Origin: Actinomycetes bacterium
GTDB lineage: Bacteria; Actinomycetota; Acidimicrobiia; Acidimicrobiales; Acidimicrobilacustridaceae
Assembly: GCA_029782145.1 (NCBI GenBank)
Contig: JAKOVH010000013.1
Location: 124,001-188,000 of the forward strand
Reading direction: 5' to 3'
DNA length: 64,000 nucleotides
Part shown: positions 1-8,298 of the stretch, piece by piece
How positions within the stretch are numbered: the stretch's first letter is position 1
How the letters are laid out: the number at the start of each line of letters is the position of its first letter
Position numbers and translations under genes: made by a program
The notes under the pieces: generated by a model
Databases searched by the model: none
Told to the model about the DNA's origin: nothing
The model's input: only the letters and a program-made list of their open reading frames with translations

Positions 1-563
1 CCGTGGAAGGACTCCGACGTCGTGGCGAAGACCACCATGCGGTTGGCGACGGGCACCACCGAGACCTCTGCTGCCTGCATCTCCGCGTCCCACAGCTGCA
101 GCACTCCACCATGCTCGGCCTGCCAGCCACGGTTGAGGTAGAGCAGGACGTTGAGACGCCTGAACCAGCGGAACTCGACATGGCGGTTGAAGTCGGCGTG
201 GACGTCGAGGTACATGCCGGCACCCGACTGGTGCACGCCACCGCCGAGGTTCGTCGGGTCCGTCCGGAGAGCCGGGATGCCAGTGACGCTCTCCAGCCAT
301 CGCACGAACCGGTCGCTGTTGAGCTCGTCGAAGGTGCTCACCACCACCGGGTCGAGGCCGCGGAGGTCCGAACGCGCCGCCTTGTGCTCGTGCGAGGCCT
401 TGTACCTGATGTCCATCTCGGCCATCGAGGGGAACCGCGCGATGACTGCTTCCAGCGCCTCAGGCCGCAGGACGTCGTCCAGCACGAGGTGAGGAAACGG
501 GCTCGCGGACGCGAACGACGCTCGAAGCTGTGGTGCCAGCGCCTCGAGACGCTCGAAGTCCAC
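1..563 (-). CDS. 2-oxoglutarate/Fe(II)-dependent oxygenase, prolyl-hydroxylase type (partial)
   Basis: The minus strand reads an open frame from GTG at 563 to the window edge; the C-terminus lies outside. The translation has a double-stranded beta-helix pattern: VHADFNRH (about residues 121-128) gives the proximal HxD iron ligands, a stretch LNVLLYLNRGW follows, and SFHG at the very end supplies the distal His. This is the arrangement of the 2OG-Fe(II) oxygenase superfamily, close to prolyl 4-hydroxylase-like domains. The 2-oxoglutarate-binding Arg should lie just beyond the edge and cannot be checked. The gene begins 17 bases after the nadA stop and is probably cotranscribed with it. I see no clear Shine-Dalgarno site, so the start could be further upstream inside nadA. 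The substrate is unknown. Confidence 0.8.
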   Translation of the reverse strand, partial: MDFERLEALAPQLRASFASASPFPHLVLDDVLRPEALEAVIARFPSMAEMDIRYKASHEHKAARSDLRGLDPVVVSTFDELNSDRFVRWLESVTGIPALRTDPTNLGGGVHQSGAGMYLDVHADFNRHVEFRWFRRLNVLLYLNRGWQAEHGGVLQLWDAEMQAAEVSVVPVANRMVVFATTSESFH

Positions 564-580
564 TGCCGAGGTGTCCGATG

Positions 581-1702
581 TCAGGTGATCGAGAGCATGC
601 GCTCCAACGCGACCTTGGCCCATTCCGTCGTATCGGCATCCACGGTGATCTGGTTGACCACCCGGCCCTTCACCAGGTTCTCGAGCACCCAGCACAGGTG
701 GGCGGCGTCGATGCGGAACATGGTCGAGCACGGGCACACCAGCGGGTCGAGCGAGACGATGGTCTTGTCGGGAGTCTCGTCGTTCAACCGGTTGACGAGG
801 TGGATCTCCGTGCCCACGCCGATCACCGACCCGGCCGGTGCCGCCTCCACCGCCTTGATGATGAAGTCGGTGGAGCCGACCTGGTCGGCCAGCACGCACA
901 CGTCGTGGGCGCACTCGGGGTGCACCACCACCAGGCCGTCGGGGTGGGCGGCACGGAACTCGGCGACGTGCTCGGGGCGGAAGCGCTGGTGCACCGAGCA
1001 GAAGCCCTTCCACAACAGGAAGGTCGACTCCTTGATGTCGGCCTCGGTGAGCCCACCCAGCTCCTGGCGGGGGTTCCACACCCGCATGTCGCTCTCGGTG
1101 AAGCCGAGGTCATGGCCCGTGTTGCGGCCCAGGTGCTGGTCGGGGAAGAACAGCACCTGCCGGCCGCCGGCGCCGTCGTCGGCGTGCTCGCCGAGCGACA
1201 GGGCCCACTCGAGCACGGCCCTGGCGTTGGTCGACGTGCACACCGCCCCCCCGTGCTCGCCCACGAACGCCTTCAACGCCGCCGAGGAGTTCATGTAGGT
1301 GATGGGCACCACCTTGGAGATGTCGGTGGTGCGCGCCAGCGCCTCCCAGGCCTCCTCCACCTCCTCGAGGTCGGCCATGTCGGCCATCGAGCACCCGGCG
1401 TTCAGGTCCGGGAGGATCACCTGCTGGTGGTCGGCGGTGAGGATGTCGGCCGACTCGGCCATGAAGTGCACGCCGCAGAAGACGATGTAGTCCGCCTCGG
1501 GTCGCTGCTGGGCCAGCACGGAGAGCCGGAACGAGTCGCCCCGGGCGTCGGCCCAGCGCATGACCTCGTCGCGCTGGTAGTGGTGACCGAGGATGAAGAC
1601 CCGGTCACCGAGGGCGGCCTTGGCCGCGCCGATGCGCTCGGCGAGCTCGGCAGGGCTGGCGTCGGAGTACCGCTCGGGGAGCGGGAGTTGGAGCCGCAAC
1701 AT
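581..1702 (-). CDS. nadA: quinolinate synthase NadA
   Basis: 373 aa. Condenses iminoaspartate with dihydroxyacetone phosphate to quinolinate in de novo NAD synthesis, using a [4Fe-4S] cluster held by three cysteines. Family landmarks are visible: ILGHHYQRDEV near the N-terminus, FCGVHFMAESADIL, LPDLNAGCSMADM, VVHPEC and LVCPCSTM, which carry the conserved Cys and His positions. I chose ATG at 1702 because the family N-terminus begins just after it; the frame stays open upstream but those codons look non-coding. nadB and nadC are not adjacent, unlike the common nadABC order. A leader of about 120 bases separates the ATG from a TACACT -10 box. Confidence 0.93.
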   Translation of the reverse strand: MLRLQLPLPERYSDASPAELAERIGAAKAALGDRVFILGHHYQRDEVMRWADARGDSFRLSVLAQQRPEADYIVFCGVHFMAESADILTADHQQVILPDLNAGCSMADMADLEEVEEAWEALARTTDISKVVPITYMNSSAALKAFVGEHGGAVCTSTNARAVLEWALSLGEHADDGAGGRQVLFFPDQHLGRNTGHDLGFTESDMRVWNPRQELGGLTEADIKESTFLLWKGFCSVHQRFRPEHVAEFRAAHPDGLVVVHPECAHDVCVLADQVGSTDFIIKAVEAAPAGSVIGVGTEIHLVNRLNDETPDKTIVSLDPLVCPCSTMFRIDAAHLCWVLENLVKGRVVNQITVDADTTEWAKVALERMLSIT

Positions 1703-1830
1703 CTTGTGGTGAACCCCCAATGGGCCGGGGAGTCCCGATTGGTGACCGGTGGGGGCAGCCTGGTCGCCTCGCCACGGGGATGTCGGTCTCGGGTCTCGAT
1801 ATGTCGCCGGATACCAGGCCGGCACCTCGC

Positions 1831-1836
1831 AGTGTA
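1831..1836 (-). promoter_or_regulatory. putative -10 box of nadA
   Basis: TACACT on the minus strand, matching the actinobacterial TANNNT pattern. It implies a leader of roughly 120 bases before the nadA ATG at 1702. No clear -35 was seen. Confidence 0.4.
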
Positions 1837-1899
1837 GGCGCACAGTCCGCCGACCGCGCGCTTCCCGGGTGGCGCTGCCCGGAGACACCAGCGTCCGAT

Positions 1900-3435
1900 C
1901 TAGCGGCCGACCAGATCGGCGAGCGAACCGGCGGGGACCACTCGCCACACCTGTCCGGTCGCATCGTTGGTGTCGAGCTGCGACCAGACCTGGCGGCAGA
2001 GGCTGCCAGGCGGCCCTGCCGCGCAGGCGCGCGAGACGAGCACCGGCGCGCCGGGATCGGCGCCGCCGAGACGCCGGAGGTCGTCGGCCGTCTGCAGGTG
2101 GGCCGCGGGCCGATGTGCCAGGTGGGCCAACCAATCACCCGCGCCGGTGGTCTCACCGATGTCGGCGACCGTGGAGTACTGAGCGGTGTCGCCGTAGGCC
2201 TGCACCAGCTCGGCCGGGAGGAACCCTTGCTCGATCTTGTCGAGTGAGCCCGACCGCTGCGTGAGCAGGAAGGTCACGAACACGATCGCCGCGATGGCCG
2301 CACCCGTGAGGATGGCGGTCGGCGGGACTCGACGGGCGGCGAGAGCCATCAGCTCGTGTGCGGTCCATGCGAGCCCGAGGGCGATGGGCAGGAGGAGCCA
2401 GTAGTTCCAGTAGTCGTGGATCGCCGCCCCGTTCCACAGCAGGGCGCTGTATGCCAACGGAAGGCCGGTGACCACCACGAACACCGCGCGCCGGGGCCGG
2501 TCGAGGACGGCAGCCGCAGCGGCCATGGCGACACCGAGGAGGGCGGGCCCGAACAGCTGCCCCACCCACACCAGCTGGTTCCAGAAGGCGGCGGAGGGAC
2601 TGGCCCCGTAGGCGTCGCTCGAGCGGCGGCCCAGCTGCTGGAGCAGGATCCCACCAGAGCCGTAGGCCCAGGCCCCCCAACCGAAGGCGACGGCGGTCCC
2701 CGCTACGGCACCGGCGGCCAGCACTGCGCCCGCCCGTCGTCGCGCCGGATCCCGGTGCCCCTCCCCGACGAGGCACGCGGCGACGACGAGAGCGAGCGCG
2801 GCGGCCTCCCACCCCGACAGCGCAGCGAGCAGGCCCACCCCGGCTGTGAGTGGCAGCGTCGGAGGCCGGTCACCGCGGCACCGGGCCCAGACGAGCAGGA
2901 CGGCCGCAGCGAACGGCAGCGAGAACATGGGGGTGTCGACCATGGCGCCGTAGGCCAGGGCCATGGGCGTGGCGAACGCGACGCACAGGCCGACCGTAGA
3001 GGCGAGCGGCCGGATCCCGAGCTCCACGGCCGCCAGGTGCAACAGCCCGATCGCGGCGAGCGTCGCCAGGAGGACCCAGCCCCGATCGGTGGCCGGCTCG
3101 TCGCCTGCCGCGGTCTCTGCTCCGGCGAGCGTCCACACCAGCAACGGGGGATGGTTGGCGTAGGTGCTGCCGTCGGCTCGGACCGCTCCCAGCCGCGACG
3201 CGACCGGGCCATCCTCCCGAAGCGCCCGGCTGCCGTTGGACCACACGGCCCCGTTCCTCCCGTCGTGGGAGTCGCCGAACGGCCGCTCGATGCGCCCCCC
3301 GGCCGCGCCGACGAGCGCTGCGCCGAGCAGGAGCAGGAGGATGACGGCGACGATCGACTCCGTGCGGGGGCGGCGCTGGGTCGCGCACTCGGGCGGCCCG
3401 TTCGGACCGAGCGCCGTGCTGTGCGTACCGACCAT
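1900..3435 (-). CDS. polytopic membrane protein, GT-C glycosyltransferase-like
   Basis: 511 aa. A hydrophobic segment near residues 30-48 precedes an extracytoplasmic loop with acidic residues (GDSHDGRNGA) and the phrase YANHPPLLVWTLAG. About nine further transmembrane segments follow, then a soluble C-terminal part of about 120 residues containing three cysteines. This layout and the HPPLL motif resemble ArnT/PMT-type GT-C transferases that use polyprenyl-phosphate sugars, but I cannot name a substrate. ATG at 3435 is chosen; a GTG two codons earlier is equally in frame. It is transcribed divergently from uvrC, with nadA downstream. A second protein of this general type lies at 24278-26143. 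Confidence 0.7.
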   Translation of the reverse strand: MVGTHSTALGPNGPPECATQRRPRTESIVAVILLLLLGAALVGAAGGRIERPFGDSHDGRNGAVWSNGSRALREDGPVASRLGAVRADGSTYANHPPLLVWTLAGAETAAGDEPATDRGWVLLATLAAIGLLHLAAVELGIRPLASTVGLCVAFATPMALAYGAMVDTPMFSLPFAAAVLLVWARCRGDRPPTLPLTAGVGLLAALSGWEAAALALVVAACLVGEGHRDPARRRAGAVLAAGAVAGTAVAFGWGAWAYGSGGILLQQLGRRSSDAYGASPSAAFWNQLVWVGQLFGPALLGVAMAAAAAVLDRPRRAVFVVVTGLPLAYSALLWNGAAIHDYWNYWLLLPIALGLAWTAHELMALAARRVPPTAILTGAAIAAIVFVTFLLTQRSGSLDKIEQGFLPAELVQAYGDTAQYSTVADIGETTGAGDWLAHLAHRPAAHLQTADDLRRLGGADPGAPVLVSRACAAGPPGSLCRQVWSQLDTNDATGQVWRVVPAGSLADLVGR

Positions 3436-3500
3436 CGCCACCCTGTCTCATCGGCGTCACGGGCCCCGGACTTGTGGGGCCGGGCCTCGTCGCGCGCCCG

Positions 3501-3506
3501 TACGAT
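3501..3506 (+). promoter_or_regulatory. putative -10 box of uvrC (leaderless)
   Basis: TACGAT ends 8 bases before the uvrC ATG at 3515, so transcription should start at or within a base or two of the start codon. Confidence 0.55.
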
Positions 3507-3514
3507 GGTCGGCG

Positions 3515-5389
3515 ATGGTGCAGCGACCTCCCGCCGGGACGATCCCCGACGCCCCCGGCTCCTACCAGTTCAAGGACGCCCAGGGCCGGGTGATCTACGT
3601 GGGCAAGGCCAAGAGCCTGCGCCAGCGGCTCGGGAACTACTTCCAGAACCCGCGCAACCTGCCGCCCCGCACGGCGCAGATGGTGGCCACGGCCGAGACC
3701 GTCGAGTGGATCCAGGTCCGCAACGACGTCGAGGCCCTCATGCTCGAGTACAGCCTCATCAAGCAGCACCAGCCCCGCTTCAACATCCGCCTGCGCGACG
3801 ACAAGAGCTACCCCTTCCTGGCGGTGACCCTCGACGACGAGTGGCCCCGGGCCACCGTGATGCGCGGTGCCAAGCGCAAGGGCACCCGCTACTTCGGCCC
3901 CTACGCCCACGCCTGGGCGATCCGCGAGACTCTCGACCTGCTGCTGCGGACCTTCCCCATCCGCACCTGCTCGGCCAACAAGTTCGGCCGCCACGAGCGC
4001 CTGGGCCGGCCCTGCCTGCTGTTCCACATCGAGAAGTGCAGCGGCCCCTGCGTGGGCGAGATCACCAAGGACGACTACGACCGGCTGGTGGGCGAGCTGG
4101 TCGACTTCCTCGACGGCGAGACGGACACGATCGTCAAGCGCCTCGAGGGCGAGATGCTGGCGGCGAGCGAGGAGCTCGAGTTCGAGCGAGCCGCTCGGAT
4201 CCGCGACCGGCTCGGCGCCGTGCGCAAGGCCATCGAGAAGCAGCAGATGGTCGTGGAGAAGGCCGAGGACCTCGACGTCATCGGCATCGAAGGCGACGAC
4301 CTCGAGGCCGCCGTGCAGGTGTTCTTCGTGCGCCGCGGGCGGGTGGTGGGCCGCAAGGGCCTGGTCCTCGACAAGGCCGAGGACCTCGCCGAGGGCGAGC
4401 TGCTCGACCGGGTGCTCGAGGGCCTCTACGCCGATCCTCCACCCCTCGGCGTCCCCAAGCAGGTGCTCGTGCCGGTGGAGAGCGCCGACCCGGAGCTCTA
4501 CGAGGAGTGGCTCACCCACCAACGGGGCTCGAAGGTCTCCATCCGCATCCCGCAGCGGGGCGACAAGCGGGAGCTGCTGGCCACCGTGTCCCGCAACGCC
4601 GCCGAGGAGTTCAACCGCCACCGCCTGCGCCGCGCCGCCGACCACAACACCCGGGCCCGGGCGCTCAACGACCTCCAGGACCACCTCGGTCTGCCCGAGG
4701 CCCCGCTGCGGATCGAGTGCTACGACATGAGCCACATCCAGGGCAGCGACTACGTCGGTTCGATGGTGGTGCTGGAGGACGGGCTGCCCAAGAAGAGCGA
4801 GTACCGCCGGTTCAAGATCCGCGGCGAGCAGGGCAACGACGACTTCGCAGCCATGGAGGAGGTGCTCACCCGGCGCCTGTCCGCCTACCTGGCCGACCGG
4901 GAGAAGCCGATCACCGAGCGCGGCGGTCGGTTCAGCTACCCGCCGCAGCTCCTGCTGGTCGACGGCGGCAAGGGCCAGCTCAACGTGGCCGTGCGGGTGC
5001 TCGAGGAGCTGGGGCTCGACGAGGAGATCCCGGTGGCCTCGCTGGCCAAGCGCTTCGAGGAGGTGTACGTGCCGGGGGAGAGCGAGCCGCGCACGGTGCC
5101 CCGGCAGAGCGAGGCGCTGTACCTGCTGCAGCGCATCCGCGACGAGGCCCATCGCTTCGCCATCTCCTACCACCGCCAGCTGCGGGGCAAGCGCATGACC
5201 ACGTCGGTGCTCGACGGCGTGCCCGGGTTGGGCGAGACCCGCAAGAAGCGCCTGGTGAAGGAGCTCGGCGGGGTCGGCAAGGTCAAGCAGGCCTCGCTCG
5301 AGGAGCTCAGGGCGCTGAGCTGGCTCCCCGACAAGGTGGCCGAAGCGGTCCACGACAAGATCCACGGCCCGGCGGCCCGGGCCACCTGA
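3515..5389 (+). CDS. uvrC: excinuclease ABC subunit C
   Basis: 624 aa, normal family length. Makes the two incisions of nucleotide excision repair after UvrA-UvrB loading. Domains in order: GIY-YIG nuclease at the N-terminus (GSYQFKD, IYVGKAKSLRQRL), the Cys-containing region RPCLLFHIEKCSGPC, a UvrB-binding UVR segment around residues 205-240 (EELEFERAARIRDRL), the RNase H-like nuclease (IECYDMSHIQGSDYVGSMVV, LLVDGGKGQL) and a C-terminal helix-hairpin-helix pair (LDGVPGLGETRKKRLVKELGG). The start is fixed by the TACGAT box just upstream. In many actinobacteria uvrC leads directly into rapZ; here four genes intervene. It ends 27 bases from the convergent PIG-L gene. Confidence 0.96.
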   Translation: MVQRPPAGTIPDAPGSYQFKDAQGRVIYVGKAKSLRQRLGNYFQNPRNLPPRTAQMVATAETVEWIQVRNDVEALMLEYSLIKQHQPRFNIRLRDDKSYPFLAVTLDDEWPRATVMRGAKRKGTRYFGPYAHAWAIRETLDLLLRTFPIRTCSANKFGRHERLGRPCLLFHIEKCSGPCVGEITKDDYDRLVGELVDFLDGETDTIVKRLEGEMLAASEELEFERAARIRDRLGAVRKAIEKQQMVVEKAEDLDVIGIEGDDLEAAVQVFFVRRGRVVGRKGLVLDKAEDLAEGELLDRVLEGLYADPPPLGVPKQVLVPVESADPELYEEWLTHQRGSKVSIRIPQRGDKRELLATVSRNAAEEFNRHRLRRAADHNTRARALNDLQDHLGLPEAPLRIECYDMSHIQGSDYVGSMVVLEDGLPKKSEYRRFKIRGEQGNDDFAAMEEVLTRRLSAYLADREKPITERGGRFSYPPQLLLVDGGKGQLNVAVRVLEELGLDEEIPVASLAKRFEEVYVPGESEPRTVPRQSEALYLLQRIRDEAHRFAISYHRQLRGKRMTTSVLDGVPGLGETRKKRLVKELGGVGKVKQASLEELRALSWLPDKVAEAVHDKIHGPAARAT

Positions 5390-5416
5390 GGCCCGCCACC
5401 GCCCGGTCACCCGAGC

Positions 5417-6055
5417 TCACAGCGCGGTCTTGCGCACGTGGAAGCCCTCGGCGTAGCGGGCGTTGCTCTCGATGCCCCGCAGCCGCAGCAGCGACGTGAA
5501 CGCCTCGGTGTCGTACCAGTGCTTGTCCTGCTGGCTCGGGTAGTGCTTGTCGAGCAGCTCGACCTTGCGCCGGGCGGCCTCGGTGTCGAGGCACACGTAC
5601 AGGTTCGGCGTCGTCAGGTCGCCGTCCCACTTGGCGATCTCGTACTCCCAGATCGGCTGGTCCCGCCACTTCTGGTGCGCGACCTCGGCGAGCAGGCGGT
5701 GGTCCTGGTGGCGGTCGTCGAGCCGCGGCGCCAGCACCACGTCGTGACCGCCGCCGGCCGCCATGGTGCCCACGAGGTGTTGCACGTCCGTGCGGTACGA
5801 GGGCAGCACGTTCTCGGGCAACGACTCGACCCGGATCTCGAGCGACGAAGCGTCGGCGGTGAAGGCCTCGGCGGCCTCGATCTCCTCCTGGCGCCTGGTC
5901 TCGTCGGAGCTCAGCACCAGCCAGTCGACCCTGCTGCCGGGGTGCTCGGCCAGGATCCGCAGCAACGTGGCGCCGGCGCCGATGACGACGTCGTCACAGT
6001 GCGCTCCGATGCAGGCCAGCGAGACGGGCCCGTCGGGCAGGGCCAAGCGCAGCAC
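5417..6055 (-). CDS. PIG-L family deacetylase
   Basis: 212 aa, GTG start. Zn-dependent de-N-acetylase fold. The N-terminal metal motif reads GAHCDDVVIGAGATL (AHxDD with Cys replacing the more common Pro), and the second motif DDRHQDH supplies further His ligands. It acts on an N-acetylated sugar or related small molecule; the natural substrate is not evident. It begins one base after the stop of the cytidylyltransferase, so it is the last gene of a three-gene operon that looks devoted to an unusual sugar. MshB and Mca, the mycothiol deacetylases, belong to the same superfamily, but context favours a sugar-tailoring role. Confidence 0.85.
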   Translation of the reverse strand: MLRLALPDGPVSLACIGAHCDDVVIGAGATLLRILAEHPGSRVDWLVLSSDETRRQEEIEAAEAFTADASSLEIRVESLPENVLPSYRTDVQHLVGTMAAGGGHDVVLAPRLDDRHQDHRLLAEVAHQKWRDQPIWEYEIAKWDGDLTTPNLYVCLDTEAARRKVELLDKHYPSQQDKHWYDTEAFTSLLRLRGIESNARYAEGFHVRKTAL

Positions 6056-6056
6056 G

Positions 6057-6890
6057 TCAGGCTCCGGAGGCTCCGGTCAGACGGTGCACCCGGGGTTGGT
6101 GGCTCGCGGCGTGGCCGGCTCGCCAGGTGGCCCACCAGGCCCGGCCTTGGCGCCACAGGTCCTCCATCTCCATGCGCTCTTTGAACGTGTCGATGCCGGC
6201 CCAGTTGCCGCAGTACCGGTAGGCCGCCAGCTCGTGCCTCGCCACGAGGCGGTGGAACGGCTGCTCGACGAGCTCCTCGCCCGGCTCGATCACGTCGAAG
6301 ATGTCGCGGTCGAGCACCATGTAGCCCCCGTTCACCCAGAGGCCGCTCGCCCCCATGGGCCCGATGTCGTGGACCATCGAGCCGTGGTCGATGTCGAGGA
6401 CGTGCAACGAGCGAGCCGGCTTGGCGGCCAGGACGGTGGCGGTCGCACCCGTGGCGTGGTGGTGGCTGACGATCTCGTCGATCGGGCAGTCGGTCAGCGA
6501 GTCGGCGTAGTTGCAGAGGAACGTCTCGTCGGGCTCCACGAAGCGCCGCACCCTCAGCAGGCGCTCGCCGAGCAGCGAGTCGACGCCGGTGTCGACGAAA
6601 GTGATGGTCCAGTCGTCGAGGTCGCTGTCGTGGAGCATGACCGACCGCGACGTGCTCGAGAGGGTGCAGTCGTTGGAGTCCCACTCCTTGTAGTTGATGA
6701 AGTAGTCCTTGATCTGCTGGCCGCCGTGGCCGAGGCAGAGCACGAAGTCGCGGTGGCCGTACGAGGCGTAGTACTTCATGACGTGCCAGATCACCGGCCG
6801 CTCGCCGATGGGGGCCAGGGGCTTGGGGATGGTCTCGGAGAGCTCCCGCATCCGCAGGCCCTTGCCGCCGCAGAACAGCACGACCTTCAT
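6057..6890 (-). CDS. sugar-1-phosphate nucleotidyltransferase (glucose-1-phosphate cytidylyltransferase type)
   Basis: 277 aa. The N-terminal signature VVLFCGGKGLRMRELSET, followed by IPKPLAPIGERPVIWHVM, is the nucleotide-binding loop of RfbF/GalU-type transferases; IWHVMKYYASYGHRDFVLC most resembles glucose-1-phosphate cytidylyltransferases. It would make CDP-glucose or a related nucleotide sugar. No CDP-glucose 4,6-dehydratase is in the window, so the expected next step is encoded elsewhere or the product differs. Start ATG at 6890 overlaps the stop of the methyltransferase (TGATG), implying translational coupling. Confidence 0.85.
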   Translation of the reverse strand: MKVVLFCGGKGLRMRELSETIPKPLAPIGERPVIWHVMKYYASYGHRDFVLCLGHGGQQIKDYFINYKEWDSNDCTLSSTSRSVMLHDSDLDDWTITFVDTGVDSLLGERLLRVRRFVEPDETFLCNYADSLTDCPIDEIVSHHHATGATATVLAAKPARSLHVLDIDHGSMVHDIGPMGASGLWVNGGYMVLDRDIFDVIEPGEELVEQPFHRLVARHELAAYRYCGNWAGIDTFKERMEMEDLWRQGRAWWATWRAGHAASHQPRVHRLTGASGA

Positions 6891-8158
6891 CAGAAGATCC
6901 TCGCCTCGGGGATCGGGACCAGGAACCGCCCGCCCCACTCGCGGATGTACGACAGCTGGGCGGTGATCTCGCGCTCGAGGTTCCACGGCAGGATCAGCAC
7001 CACGTCGGGCCGGCGCTCGGCGATCGCCTCGGCCGGGAGGATCGGGATGTGCACGCCGGGGCAGTAGCGGCCGTGCTTGTAGGGGTTGCGGTCGGCGGCG
7101 AAGTCCACGAGGTCGGTGCGGATGCCGCAGTAGTTGAGCAGCGTCATCCCCTTGCCGGCGGCGCCGTAGGCGGCGATCGACAACCCCTCTTCCTTCAGGC
7201 CGATGAGCGCTTGGAGCAGGCGCCGCTTCGTGCGGCGGACCTGCTCGTCGAAGCTCCGGTAGGCCTCCGGCGAGGCGTAGCCGAGGGCGACCTCGCGGTC
7301 GTGGAGCTCGGTCACCTGCGGGGTGGTCGCCTTGGTGTCGTCGTCGTCGTGGCAGGCGTAGATGCGAAGCGAGCCGCCATGGGTCCAGACCTCTTCGACG
7401 TCGAAGACGCGCAGCCCGTGGCGGGCGAAGATCGCTCGGCTGCTGAGCAGCGAGAAGTAGCTGAAGTGCTCGTGGTAGATGGTGTCGAACTGGTTCTGCT
7501 CGATGAGCTGCTGCAGGTGCGGGAACTCGATGGTCACCACCCCGCCCGGGGCGAGCAGCACCTTCATGCCGGCGACGACGTCGTTGACGTCGGGCACCTG
7601 CGCCAGCACGTTCTTGCCGGCGACGAGGTCGGCCCGCAGGCCCTCGGCGACGAGCTGCTCGGCCAGCGCTCGACCGAAGAACTCGGCTCGCGTGGGGATG
7701 CCGTCCTCCACCGCGGTGGCCGCCACGTTCTGCGCCGGCTCCACGCCGAGCACGGGCACGCCCTTGTCGCGGAACCACCGCAGGTAGTAGCCGTCGTTCG
7801 AGCCGACCTCCACCACCAGCGAGCCGGGCCCGAGGTCCCACCGGCTCACCTGGTTCAGCGCGTCGTCTCGGCAGTGCTCGAGCCACTCGTCGGAGAAGCT
7901 CGAGAAGTAGGCGTACTCGACGAAGGTGTCCTCCGGTGTGATGTGGTCCGGCAGCTGCACGAGCCAGCAGCGGCCGCAGACCCAGACGTCGAGCGGGTAG
8001 AAGGCCTCCATGTCGTGGAGCTGCTCGGCCGTCAGGTAGCTCTCACACGGCGGGCTCATCCCCAGGTCGGTCACGGGGATGGTGAGCGGCGCGTCGCAGA
8101 ACCGGCAGGCGCGCCTGCTCCGGTGTCGCACCGACGTGCCCTGCTCGCGCCCGGCCAT
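6890..8158 (-). CDS. class I SAM C-methyltransferase, sugar-tailoring type
   Basis: 422 aa. Three-part architecture of TylCIII/NovU/TcaB9-like NDP-sugar C-methyltransferases. There is an N-terminal zinc-binding region with two CxxC pairs (CRFCDAPL and CGRCWLVQLPD), a central Rossmann SAM site (VVEVGSNDGYYLRWF), and a C-terminal domain with AAYGAAGKGMTLLNYCG. It methylates a ketosugar bound to a nucleotide in characterised relatives; the exact sugar here is unknown. ATG at 8158 is preceded by AAGGGAG at good spacing, which rules out the longer reading. It is the first gene of the operon with the cytidylyltransferase and PIG-L protein. Confidence 0.87.
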   Translation of the reverse strand: MAGREQGTSVRHRSRRACRFCDAPLTIPVTDLGMSPPCESYLTAEQLHDMEAFYPLDVWVCGRCWLVQLPDHITPEDTFVEYAYFSSFSDEWLEHCRDDALNQVSRWDLGPGSLVVEVGSNDGYYLRWFRDKGVPVLGVEPAQNVAATAVEDGIPTRAEFFGRALAEQLVAEGLRADLVAGKNVLAQVPDVNDVVAGMKVLLAPGGVVTIEFPHLQQLIEQNQFDTIYHEHFSYFSLLSSRAIFARHGLRVFDVEEVWTHGGSLRIYACHDDDDTKATTPQVTELHDREVALGYASPEAYRSFDEQVRRTKRRLLQALIGLKEEGLSIAAYGAAGKGMTLLNYCGIRTDLVDFAADRNPYKHGRYCPGVHIPILPAEAIAERRPDVVLILPWNLEREITAQLSYIREWGGRFLVPIPEARIF

Positions 8159-8298
8159 GAGACTCCCTTCGTCGGCTATCCGTCCCAACCTGTCGGTCGA
8201 CGGAGCCCGGGACTTGACGCCCGCGACCCTCGATGGGCCGTTCGGACCACCCGCCGCCAGTGGTACGGCCCCAGCCGGGCGGGTGGCATCATGCGGGC

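Noticed and set aside
2356-5499. A 1047-codon open frame on the plus strand across the GT-C-like gene and uvrC
   Set aside because: It is out of frame with uvrC and antisense to the membrane gene, and its composition is Arg/Gly/Pro-rich with no domain. Long false frames are expected at this GC content.
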